Part shown: one piece after another, positions 24,003 to 32,036 of the stretch
How positions within the stretch are numbered: position 1 is the first letter of the stretch
Layout: every line of letters begins with the position of its first letter
Assembly (NCBI RefSeq): GCF_007997285.1
Contig: NZ_VORX01000001.1
Span: 1 to 64,000 of the forward strand
Length of the DNA: 64,000 bases
Direction of reading: 5' to 3'
Source: Gelidibacter salicanalis
GTDB taxonomy: Bacteria; Bacteroidota; Bacteroidia; Flavobacteriales; Flavobacteriaceae
Made by a program: the position numbers and the translations under genes
The notes under the pieces: model-generated
Told to the model about the DNA's origin: nothing
The model's database searches: none
What the model saw: the letters and a program-made list of their open reading frames with translations, nothing else

Positions 24003-27000
24003 TTAAAAATTAAAATTAACACCTACAATAACAGATTTGGTGGGTGGGGTAAACATATCTGTAAATCCTGATGCGTTGACCTCCGGATCCCATACCAGAT
24101 TATCATCTTTTACCCAAGTTAATAGGTTTGTGCCACGAATGTAAATTCTTCCACTATTAATGCCTGCCGCTTTGTTGATCTGTTCAGAAAAATCATAGCC
24201 AAAGGTTAGGTTTCTAAGTCTTGCAAAAGCGCCGTCAAATAGAAATTTGGAGTTGTATTTCCAAGGCTCATAACTGTCTTGTACTTTGGCATATCTTGTA
24301 ACATCTCCAGGATTTTGCCATCTGTCCAATACCGTGTTAATACCTTGATATAAGTTTAGGGAATAGGCATTGCCTTGGTGGGTGTAGAGATGCCAAGATT
24401 CGTAAATTTTATGTCCTCCTTGGTAAAATCCGCTGGCATCAATAAAAAACCCTTTATAATCCACAGGAAATGTAAGCCCTGCAGTTAGCTCAGGCAGAGC
24501 ACTACCTCCTTGAAAAGCTTTGGCAGCCTGATTAAAAGTGGTGGTTGTTTCTCCATCCGTACCATTAAGATACCATTCATCAACGCCAGTATTAGGATTA
24601 ACACCAGACCATGTTGGCATGTACCAGGCATAGGCGGGGTGTCCTACTTCTACACGTTGTCTAACAGTTGTGATGGTAATATCTTCTCCTGCGGCATCTT
24701 TAGCCAATTCTAGCACTTCGTTTTTATTGGTGGCCAAATTTCCGCCTAGGGAGAGGTTGAAATCATCTGATCTGACAATGGCATAGCTTAATTCAAGCTC
24801 AAAACCTTTATTGCTCATTCTGCCAATATTCTTTGTTTGCTCAACAAACCCGGTGGTCAATGATAATGGAACATCTAACAGAAGGTTTTTTGACTCTCTT
24901 GAGTAATAGGCCAAGGACCCATCCAATCTGTTTTCAAAAAATGCAAAATCAATACCCAGATCGAGAGTGTGACTGGTTTCCCAAGTTAAATCGTCGTTGC
25001 CATATTGCGCCGGAAAGGCGGCTGCAGTACCGGTGTAATTGCTACTATATCCAAAAAGAACCTGATAATTATTTAAACCGATATTTGCATTTCCTGTTAC
25101 CCCGTATGAAGCACGTAATTTTAACATGTTTATATTTTCATTAACATCAAAGAAGGAAGCCCTGTGCAGATTATAGGCTGCACCTACGGAGTAAAAATCA
25201 CCCCATCTGTTTTGAGGACTGAATCTTGAATTCCCTTCTCTTCTGTACGTTCCATTTAAGACGTAGGTGTTTTGGAAAGAATAGGAAGCGGTTCCCATAT
25301 AAGAAGCAACTGCCCAATCTGTATATTCAGACGAAGCAAGTGTTGGAGATCCGGCAGAAGCAAGATTGCTTAGTCCGTCAGTACCAAATTCTTCTCCGTC
25401 GGCTTCTAACAAATACCTTCTATTTTTTTGGAATTCCTGTAAAACTGTAAAGTCGAATGAATGAAGTCCTGTCAACCATTTATAATCCAGTCTATTTTGA
25501 AATACATAACTGGTAGAGCTTGTGTGCGATTGATAGCCGTATCCATTTGTGCCGGAGCCATCACCAGATATTCTGTTTCTGTATCGCTTGTAATTTGAAA
25601 CCCGATAATCTATAGAAGCTCTACTGCTAAAGGATAGATTTTCAACAGGGGTCTGCCAAGTGATTGAATTATTTGAAAGAATTCTGGTGAGTCTATTCGT
25701 GTCAATATCATTTTGAGCTACCCATAAAGGATTTGGCAAATTTGTATCTAAATTGATCGACCCATCGTTATTGTAAGGTTGATATGTTGGCGGCATAAAA
25801 AACTTAACCGCTCGAGGAGAAGAGAAATATGCACTTCCTTCTAGAGTACCATCCTGGTAACTGTGAGATGCGGTATTTGAGGTACTGAATGAAAGCTTAT
25901 CATTAAAATTCTTTGTAAAATTTAATGAGCCTGAAACACGTTTAAAATCAGAACCTATTACGGTTGCTTCCTGATCAAAATACCCAACAGAAGCATAGAA
26001 ATTATGATCTTCTCCACCACCTGTGGCTGAGATGTTATGTTCTTGAATAGGTGCATTATTATTGGTAATGACATTAGCCCAATTGCCTTCTGGTCTTCCG
26101 GCCTCATTCCAAACCACATAATCATTTCCAAATGAATTTAAATTATTTAAGTAAAATTGTTTTGCACCCTCCTTGGTGAAACCGTTACTTGCCCCATAAC
26201 TATTGAAGAGGGATTCATAAAACAGCATTTCTCTTTCTGCCGCGGTTAGAACCACCGGTCCGTCTATGGCATCATTTGAAAATCCAAAAGAAGAACTTAC
26301 GTTAAAGGTCGTTTTGCCTGCCACTCCATCTTTTGTGGTGATAACTATAACCCCATTTGCGCCACGTGCACCATATGCAGCAGTAGAGGAAGCATCTTTA
26401 AGAACGGTTATGCTAGAAATATCGTTGGTATTTAAACTGGCTAAAGCCGATAAAGATGAGCCACTTGCAGATCCACTCACATTTTCATTAATGATTGGCA
26501 CGCCGTCTATAACATATAAAGGGCTGTTTCCTGCCGTAATAGAACTTCTCCCTCTAATACGGATGTCAGCAGTAGCTCCAGGGGTTCCTGAACTTGTACT
26601 TACATTTAACCCAGCTACTTTACCTTGTAATGCTTGGTCAATAGACACTGTTGTAGTCTGTTGGAGTTCTTCTGAACTTAATTGGACCGCAGATCCTGTC
26701 ATATCGTCCTTGCGTTTGGAGATGTAGCCCATAATGATAACTTCTTCTAGCGCCGCAGTATCGGTTAGCATAGTGACATTGATTGTAGAGGAACTGCTAA
26801 CAGGTATTTGTTGCATTGCAAATCCGACATACTTAAAAATCAAAATTTGTCCTACAGAAGCTTGAATAGCGTAATTACCATCAAAATCTGTTAGTGCGCC
26901 TAAATTAGTACCCTGCACCTGTACAGTTACTCCTACAAGAGGGAGGCCCTCTTCGTCAGTAACAGTGCCTGAAACGGCTTTTTGCTGGGCAAAGGTGAGT

Positions 27001-27053
27001 TGCACCAAAAACACTAATAAAAGTGTAAAAATTCCATTAAATTTTCTTTCCAT
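24003..27053 (-). CDS. SusC/RagA-type TonB-dependent transporter 1
   Basis: 1016 residues. Signal peptide (LLVFLVQLTFAQQ), a carboxypeptidase-regulatory-like domain (VSGTVTDEEGLPLVGVTVQV) and then the plug starting EEVIIMGYISKRKDDMTGSA with IRGRSSITAGNSPLYVIDGV, followed by a long beta-barrel ending in TKSVIVGVNFNF. This is the standard SusC plan: import of large ligands through the outer membrane, powered by TonB. It is paired with the SusD gene just downstream. A 7-bp-arm inverted repeat lies 78 bp upstream. Confidence 0.95.
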   Translation of the reverse strand: MERKFNGIFTLLLVFLVQLTFAQQKAVSGTVTDEEGLPLVGVTVQVQGTNLGALTDFDGNYAIQASVGQILIFKYVGFAMQQIPVSSSSTINVTMLTDTAALEEVIIMGYISKRKDDMTGSAVQLSSEELQQTTTVSIDQALQGKVAGLNVSTSSGTPGATADIRIRGRSSITAGNSPLYVIDGVPIINENVSGSASGSSLSALASLNTNDISSITVLKDASSTAAYGARGANGVIVITTKDGVAGKTTFNVSSSFGFSNDAIDGPVVLTAAEREMLFYESLFNSYGASNGFTKEGAKQFYLNNLNSFGNDYVVWNEAGRPEGNWANVITNNNAPIQEHNISATGGGEDHNFYASVGYFDQEATVIGSDFKRVSGSLNFTKNFNDKLSFSTSNTASHSYQDGTLEGSAYFSSPRAVKFFMPPTYQPYNNDGSINLDTNLPNPLWVAQNDIDTNRLTRILSNNSITWQTPVENLSFSSRASIDYRVSNYKRYRNRISGDGSGTNGYGYQSHTSSTSYVFQNRLDYKWLTGLHSFDFTVLQEFQKNRRYLLEADGEEFGTDGLSNLASAGSPTLASSEYTDWAVASYMGTASYSFQNTYVLNGTYRREGNSRFSPQNRWGDFYSVGAAYNLHRASFFDVNENINMLKLRASYGVTGNANIGLNNYQVLFGYSSNYTGTAAAFPAQYGNDDLTWETSHTLDLGIDFAFFENRLDGSLAYYSRESKNLLLDVPLSLTTGFVEQTKNIGRMSNKGFELELSYAIVRSDDFNLSLGGNLATNKNEVLELAKDAAGEDITITTVRQRVEVGHPAYAWYMPTWSGVNPNTGVDEWYLNGTDGETTTTFNQAAKAFQGGSALPELTAGLTFPVDYKGFFIDASGFYQGGHKIYESWHLYTHQGNAYSLNLYQGINTVLDRWQNPGDVTRYAKVQDSYEPWKYNSKFLFDGAFARLRNLTFGYDFSEQINKAAGINSGRIYIRGTNLLTWVKDDNLVWDPEVNASGFTDMFTPPTKSVIVGVNFNF

Positions 27054-27130
27054 TATGTAGTTGATTTAAATTCTAGTTACTCAAACTTGGTATTTTTTTT
27101 TGAATTAAAAAGACTTTTTAAGTTTAAAGA

Positions 27131-27146
27131 TGTTAAAAATTTAACA
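27131..27146 (-). promoter_or_regulatory. Inverted repeat upstream of SusC 1
   Basis: TGTTAAA-AA-TTTAACA lies 78 bp before the SusC ATG and could be a regulator site. The rest of 27054-27565 is AT-rich with no gene. A 27-codon frame at about 27232 (MATNISNVNSVLKKAFW) recalls a 15-codon frame at 493 but is probably meaningless. Confidence 0.35.
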
Positions 27147-27565
27147 ATACGATAGGATAGTATTATGTGTGGATAATTATATATTATTTTTAGTTCTAGC
27201 AATGCCTACAAATGGTTTATTCATTTAAAAGGATGGCTACTAATATCAGTAATGTAAATAGCGTTTTAAAAAAAGCTTTTTGGAAATTAAGATCTTTTAA
27301 TTATGAAGTTGTTCAATAGAAGTGTATTGCAACTGATTTGATTGGTGGAAATCTGTTTAAAATTTATCAGGCATGAGAGCAAGGCATGATTTTTAGAGGA
27401 TGCTTTGCCAGGTGCAGACGGTCAGCATATAAAAATGTGCTGGAGTTGTTCTATATGATAGGAGAGATGAAATATTAAATTATAAGGATCCTGATGATAG
27501 TGCTACACTATATTTCCAACAAGATTCCGAACATAATCGAGTTGATGCCGGAAATTAAAATGCAC

Positions 27566-28411
27566 TTAGACTCTTTTTCTTTTATACTCAGAGGGTGTGT
27601 ATTTCTTGATTTCCTTAAATTGTCTATTAAAATTGGATATATTTTTAAACCCTGCTTCATAGGCAATTTCGGCAATGGTATATTTGCTTTTTGATAGGAG
27701 TAACTTGGTGGCATGTTCTACCCGCAACTCGGTTAAAAATTGAAAATAGGTTTTGTTTGTCCGTTTCTTAAAGTATTTGCAAAACGCATTTTTGGTCATA
27801 TTTGCCTTCTCTGCAACCGCTTCTAAAGTAATGTTTGTATGGAAATTGCTCATTGTGAATTCAAAAATATTACGCATTCTATTACCTTCATAGTCTGAAT
27901 ATTGTTTGTCATAAACAAATGAAGATAAGCTCTTGTATTCACATGTAGCGGCTATTTTTAATACTTCCAAGAGAATTAATAAGTGATCTAATTTTTGAGA
28001 TGATTCTAACTTTAAAAACAAGCTCTCCAACGCTTCCTTATTTGATATCACCTTAAAACCGTGGATTGCCCTCGTAAAGAATGGCTGTAATGCCCGCGTT
28101 TCTTCCAGCTCAAAAAATTTATCCCCAAATGAGTTTTTAGTAAAGAATAGACTCAACATCTTAGATGTGCCTTGAACGCTGGTATCACTTTTAAGAATAT
28201 GGGGCAGGTAACTACCTATAACCAAAATATCCTGAGGTTTATAGAAATTAATGGTGTCTCCCACAATTAATTTGCCTTCACCTTCAATTATAAAACTAAC
28301 TTGAATCTCTTCGTGTTGGTGTAATTTGTCGTAAAAAACGGCTCCAATATCTTCCTGATAGACCAAGGCGTCCTGGTTTGGTTTGGGTATTTTAAAAGGC
28401 AGTACTTTCAT
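27566..28411 (-). CDS. AraC-family transcriptional regulator 1
   Basis: 281 residues. An N-terminal cupin-like sensing domain (HQHEEIQVSFIIEGEGKLIV, then FYKPQDILVIGSYLPHILKS) precedes a C-terminal AraC/XylS double HTH (about 180-281): AVAEKANMTKNAFCKYFKKR and YTIAEIAYEAGFKNISNFNR-QFK. It lies 510 bp upstream of SusC 1 in the same direction and is the obvious candidate to control that operon in response to a small ligand. It could also act on the divergent ornithine cyclodeaminase-like gene. Confidence 0.9.
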   Translation of the reverse strand: MKVLPFKIPKPNQDALVYQEDIGAVFYDKLHQHEEIQVSFIIEGEGKLIVGDTINFYKPQDILVIGSYLPHILKSDTSVQGTSKMLSLFFTKNSFGDKFFELEETRALQPFFTRAIHGFKVISNKEALESLFLKLESSQKLDHLLILLEVLKIAATCEYKSLSSFVYDKQYSDYEGNRMRNIFEFTMSNFHTNITLEAVAEKANMTKNAFCKYFKKRTNKTYFQFLTELRVEHATKLLLSKSKYTIAEIAYEAGFKNISNFNRQFKEIKKYTPSEYKRKRV

Positions 28412-28951
28412 AACTAATGTTCTTAGATGTATTTTTTAAACACGATGGTTTATACAGTATCTAACTGTTTTGGTAAATGGCGAAACTTTTAGCTGCTAAC
28501 TTTGATGGCTAAAATTGAAACCCTAATATTACTCAAAAAAAACATTATTTCTTACCTGTAGAATAATATAGTATTAAAAATTGATAAATAAGCATTATAA
28601 TTTCATGCTCCGTTGAAGTAACTTCGTTATTTTAGAATCGTGAGTGACAGGTAAAAAAAGGATACACTTCCGATTAAAGCAAGGATGGTACAGGATTCTA
28701 AAAACGACACTTTGATTTTGAAAGAATAACGATGATGCTGAGAGCGTTCCGATAAAGTCCATGTTCCGTGCCAGCAGGGTCTCAATTGTTTTTAATATAC
28801 CTCAGTTTGTATTAGGTTGAATGAAACCTAGAATCTCAATCATAAGTTTTGAGTAAACACATTTTTTATAATCATCACAGTCAATGCGCCTTTAGAATGC
28901 AATGATTAATCAAGTCAGTCATTATGATAAATTCCTTTAGCCAATAATTTT
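28412..28951. other. 540-bp gap without a recognised gene
   Basis: This divergent region separates the AraC gene from the ornithine cyclodeaminase-like gene and should hold both promoters. No strong TANNTTTG element with a -33 partner, no long inverted repeat and no open frame of note could be picked out by eye. Confidence 0.4.
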
Positions 28952-29908
28952 ATGAAAAATATAGTTCAAATAGATGCAGATTTTGTAGAGAACCATACAG
29001 ATTTCTTAAATTTAATCGCGGACTTAGAATCTATGTTTGCGAACAAAGAACTTCTGGTCCCAATGAGGCATCATCATGATTTCCCCAATCCGGAAGTTGG
29101 CATGGAATCCACGCTATTACTGATGCCAGCTTGGAATCCTGGAAAGGATGCTGGTGTAAAAATAGCAACGGTCAGTCCAGTTAATGGAAAGTTCAATCTA
29201 CCTGCCATTCAGGGAGTTTATATTTATTTAGATGCCTTAAAGGGCACAATAAAAGCTATCATAGAAGCTAAAAGTCTAACGGTAAAACGTACAGCCGCAG
29301 CTTCAGCATTAGCTTCAAAATTCTTAAGCCGAAAGAATTCCAAATCATTATTAATGATTGGAACTGGAGCTTTATCTCCAAATCTCATTAAAGCTCATGC
29401 AAGTGTGAGACCCATAGAACAGGTTTTTGTTTGGGGTAGAAACTTTGACAAAGCGAGAGCTGTTTGTGACACCTTAATGGATGAAAATTTTAAAATAATC
29501 CCTATAAAAAGTGTTGAAGAAAAAATTAGCGCGGTAGATATCATCTCTTGCGCGACCCTTTCTTCTACACCACTTGTTCTAGGCAAGTATTTAAGTCCGG
29601 GTCAACATGTAGATCTGGTTGGGGCATATCGTATAGATATGCGAGAAGCTGATGATGGTGCCATAAAAAAGGCCGATGTATTTGTGGATACTTTTGAAGG
29701 TGGGTTAAAAGAAAGTGGTGATATCGTTATGCCGTTAAAGACGGGGATATTGGCAGAAAAGGATATTAAGGCGGACTTGTTTTTAATGGCCGGTAAAAGC
29801 CATGCAGGTAGAAGCAGCGATGAACAAATTACCTTATTTAAGTCCGTAGGGCATGCTTTAGAAGATTTAGCGGCCGCAGCTCATTATTATAACTTATTTG
29901 GGAAATAA
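28952..29908 (+). CDS. Ornithine cyclodeaminase / mu-crystallin family protein
   Basis: 318 residues, the usual length. The sequence shows the family pattern: a basic substrate loop (VPMRHHHDFPNPEVGMESTL), GVYIYLDALKGTIKAIIEAK, the NAD-binding SLLMIGTGALSPNLIKAH with GTGAL, then VDIISCATLSSTPLVLGKYL and DLVGAYRIDMREADD. Members deaminate ornithine to proline or reduce cyclic imines such as pyrroline-2-carboxylate. The enzyme type cannot be decided here. It stands alone, divergent from the AraC gene. A link with the SusC/SusD 1 locus is possible but unproven. Confidence 0.85.
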   Translation: MKNIVQIDADFVENHTDFLNLIADLESMFANKELLVPMRHHHDFPNPEVGMESTLLLMPAWNPGKDAGVKIATVSPVNGKFNLPAIQGVYIYLDALKGTIKAIIEAKSLTVKRTAAASALASKFLSRKNSKSLLMIGTGALSPNLIKAHASVRPIEQVFVWGRNFDKARAVCDTLMDENFKIIPIKSVEEKISAVDIISCATLSSTPLVLGKYLSPGQHVDLVGAYRIDMREADDGAIKKADVFVDTFEGGLKESGDIVMPLKTGILAEKDIKADLFLMAGKSHAGRSSDEQITLFKSVGHALEDLAAAAHYYNLFGK

Positions 29909-30019
29909 AAGAATTGAGGGTCGGTAAAACCTTATAATTCCATAAATTGATTTGTTTTAGTAAAACGTAGATTCATTACAGAAAACAACGATGTGTTTAT
30001 TTTCTGCATAAATCTACAT

Positions 30020-30070
30020 TATCAGGGGGAAACAAAAATATGCATATGGAGAATTATCCCGCAGATTTCG
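30020..30070. repeat. Palindromic intergenic repeat, copy 2
   Basis: ATCAGGGGGAAACAAAA and ATCCCGCAGATTTCGC repeat the arms and spacing of the element at 5297-5356. A separate inverted repeat (GTAGATT...AATCTAC) lies just left, at about 29967-30017. Confidence 0.5.
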
Positions 30071-30224
30071 CAAGTTTAAGCGGATTTTTGACTAGTATGA
30101 CAAAAAACTGACATATAATTAATTATTTAAGATTTGAAGGTTCTTATCATAAGATTTTATTATTGTAACATGACATATTCTTGACTATCATCAATGCAAT
30201 GTTGATCCCTCAAAAAACGCGTCT

Positions 30225-30313
30225 TAAAACATATTCAAAGCATCGGCATAGGTTAGTAACATATCAACATATCTCTTTAAAACCACGTTAACTCCAACAT
30301 AACGGTCATTCCA
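30225..30313 (-). pseudogene. SusD fragment
   Basis: The minus strand reads WNDRYVGVNVVLKRYVDMLL and TYADALNMF-stop, closely matching YNNSYVGVNVVLMRYADVLL and MYAEALN in the SusD gene at 32037-33581. Only about 29 codons remain. No other part of a SusD gene is seen in 29909-30717, which is otherwise non-coding. It records a third SusC/SusD locus that has been lost, or a partial duplication of the neighbour. Confidence 0.75.
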
Positions 30314-30496
30314 AATCATCAATATCTGGTGAGATAGCTAAAAAGTTTGCAACTCCCTCCTTGAAACAAGGTCTGGTTGGAGCACTTAAAAATGACACCT
30401 TCTTTTTGAAACCAATATCACTTAGAGTGATTGGGCAAATTTAATCTAGAATAACGACAGTTTATCATTCAGTTACAATCAAGTCTTTGTTATTTT

Positions 30497-30567
30497 CCCG
30501 AGCTATCGGGACTCAAAGCGCAGCGCCCGGGGGCCGGTAAGGCCGAATTTTAATTCTTTATCGGACA
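30497..30567. repeat. End fragment related to the MITE-like element
   Basis: A small hairpin (CCCGAgctaTCGGG) is followed by CAAAGCGCAGCG and, after a GC-rich insert, by TTTTAATTCTTTATCGGACA. The layout matches 18299-18340 with extra GC-rich sequence. Both share blocks with an end of the 223-bp elements, suggesting a sister family with the same TGTCCGATAAA tip. Confidence 0.55.
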
Positions 30568-30717
30568 ATTATGATCCCAAATATAATAGGTAAACATTAT
30601 CTAAAAATTACAGAAATTAAGATTCAAACCGATAAAATAATTAAATTTAATGCACTTAAAATTTATTTAAGACAGGATTGATTTTGAACCTATATAGAGA
30701 ACTCTAAAAACATAACT

Positions 30718-31512
30718 ATGGATTCAATAATGTCAGAAGGTAAATGTATATTCTGTGAAAAAACTTTTAAAAAATCGGGTATTAACCGCCATTTTGGGAA
30801 GCATTTGACTGAAAAGTCTGTTAATGGAAAGCCCGGTAATTCCTTTCATTTAAAAGTGGAAACAAACAGTTATTGGGGAAGTATGCCTTATTTTTTGTCC
30901 CTTTGGGTGGACGGTAACATAACAATGGCTCAACTGGATGATTTTCTACGCGGAATATGGTTGGAGTGCTGTGGTCACCTAAGTTCATTTGTCATTCCGA
31001 AAAAATTAAATGAATATGAAATGTTCGACTTTTTAGAAGCAGAAGAGCTTTTCAATAGCGGTAAAATCGCGGAATACGAAGCCATGATGGAGCGGTCACG
31101 GGGCGAGATTCCAATGGGAAGAATGGCATCTAAGACATTTTACAAGGGTCTAAAATTGCAATATCAGTATGATTTTGGGAGCACTACAGAGTTAGAGATT
31201 ACCGTATTTAACGAATATCCAATAGCAAGCGATGAACCAATTGTATTGCTATCCCGCAATGAACCGCTACCAATTTTGTGCGAAACCTGTGAAAAACGGC
31301 CAGTAGTAAAGATGTGCAATGTTTGTTATGGTTATGATGATGAAGGCATCTTTTGTGAAAAATGTGCCGAAAAACATAAAAAAAAGTGTGATGATTTTAC
31401 CGATTATGCTGAAATGCCTGTTGTCAATTCCCCAAGAATGGGTGTATGTGCGTATGATGGTGGTACAATTGACCTGAGTAGAGATAAAGCTAAGCATCTT
31501 AAGGTATTATAG
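30718..31512 (+). CDS. pRiA4b ORF3-like protein with zinc-finger motifs
   Basis: 264 residues. An N-terminal C2H2-like motif (CIFCEKTFKKSGINRHFGKH) is followed by a plasmid pRiA4b ORF3-like domain (YFLSLWVDGNITMAQLDDFL; later LQYQYDFGSTTELEITV), and then a cysteine cluster (CETCEKRPVVKMCNVCYGY with CEKCAEKHKKKC). The ORF3 domain is common in proteins near mobile elements but has no proven role. Paired Cys motifs suggest zinc binding and perhaps nucleic-acid contact. It lies alone, directly beside the second MITE-like copy. ATG 30718 or 30730 may be the start. Confidence 0.8.
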   Translation: MDSIMSEGKCIFCEKTFKKSGINRHFGKHLTEKSVNGKPGNSFHLKVETNSYWGSMPYFLSLWVDGNITMAQLDDFLRGIWLECCGHLSSFVIPKKLNEYEMFDFLEAEELFNSGKIAEYEAMMERSRGEIPMGRMASKTFYKGLKLQYQYDFGSTTELEITVFNEYPIASDEPIVLLSRNEPLPILCETCEKRPVVKMCNVCYGYDDEGIFCEKCAEKHKKKCDDFTDYAEMPVVNSPRMGVCAYDGGTIDLSRDKAKHLKVL

Positions 31513-31572
31513 TAGTCTTTCTTGTCCACCTTCTAAATGTAGCAACTATATTGTATTCATTATGATATAAAG

Positions 31573-31795
31573 CATTAGTGTCCGATAAAAATAAATAATA
31601 AATTAACAAACTCATTTAAGGCAAGGGACATTAGAAGATTTCCGCAATGAGACCTTGCATTTTAGAAACTGTTTCTATCGAGAGGGAATGTGCGATTTTA
31701 ATTTAAATGATCGTTGTTTGTCAGTTAGATGCAAACAAGTCTTAATTCTTTATTCTAACAGCGCAGCGGTCTTGATTCTTTTTCGGACAACAATG
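31573..31795. mobile_element. MITE-like element, copy 2 (223 bp, inverted)
   Basis: The reverse complement of the element at 5035-5257, of equal length, with about a dozen substitutions and no indels. The ends read CATTAGTGTCCGATAAAAAT on the left and TTTTTCGGACAACAATG on the right. The TIR tip has one change here (TTTTTCGGACA against TTTATCGGACA). It contains no coding sequence. Confidence 0.75.
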
Positions 31796-31805
31796 GATAT
31801 AAAGA

Positions 31806-31838
31806 AAAGAGCTGTCATTAAAAAAATGACAGCTCTTT
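31806..31838 (-). terminator. Terminator of the SusC/SusD 2 operon
   Basis: A perfect 14-bp stem, AAAGAGCTGTCATT / AATGACAGCTCTTT with a 5-nt A loop. Read on the minus strand it is followed by TCTTTATAT. It lies about 200 bp beyond the SusD stop and next to the MITE-like element. Confidence 0.65.
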
Positions 31839-31923
31839 AAGACTAATTCAAATAAAAATAAATACTAATGAACAACCTAGCCCCAATGATAAGAGGTGTC
31901 AAGTAGATCTTCCTTTTTTATTT

Positions 31924-32024
31924 CGACGCAGAGCGTCGGGGAATAAACCCAAGGATCCCGCTAAAAAGCGGAATAAGTTCCACTAACAATTTTTAATTCA
32001 TTGCGTCGCAACTTTTAAAAATTG
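31924..32024. other. Stacked small inverted repeats after SusD 2
   Basis: Three short stems follow each other: CGACGC-aga-GCGTCG (31924-31938), CCGCT-aaaa-AGCGG (31958-31971) and a wide CAATTTTTAA / TTTAAAAATTG pair (about 31986-32023). They may form a structured 3' UTR between the SusD stop and the terminator. No protein frame is present. Confidence 0.4.
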
Positions 32025-32036
32025 TGTTTCATTAAT

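Noticed and set aside
26266-26727. 153-codon open frame on the plus strand antisense to SusC 1
   Set aside because: Long antisense frames are common opposite SusC genes because of codon bias; no motif and no promoter were seen.
22605-29908. A second complete glycan-utilisation locus around SusC/SusD 1
   Set aside because: No glycosidase, lyase or sulfatase is present nearby, so a polysaccharide role cannot be supported.
29967-30017. Possible small RNA hairpin (GTAGATT...AATCTAC)
   Set aside because: The inverted repeat is real but short and AT-rich, without promoter or T-run; not enough to call an RNA gene.
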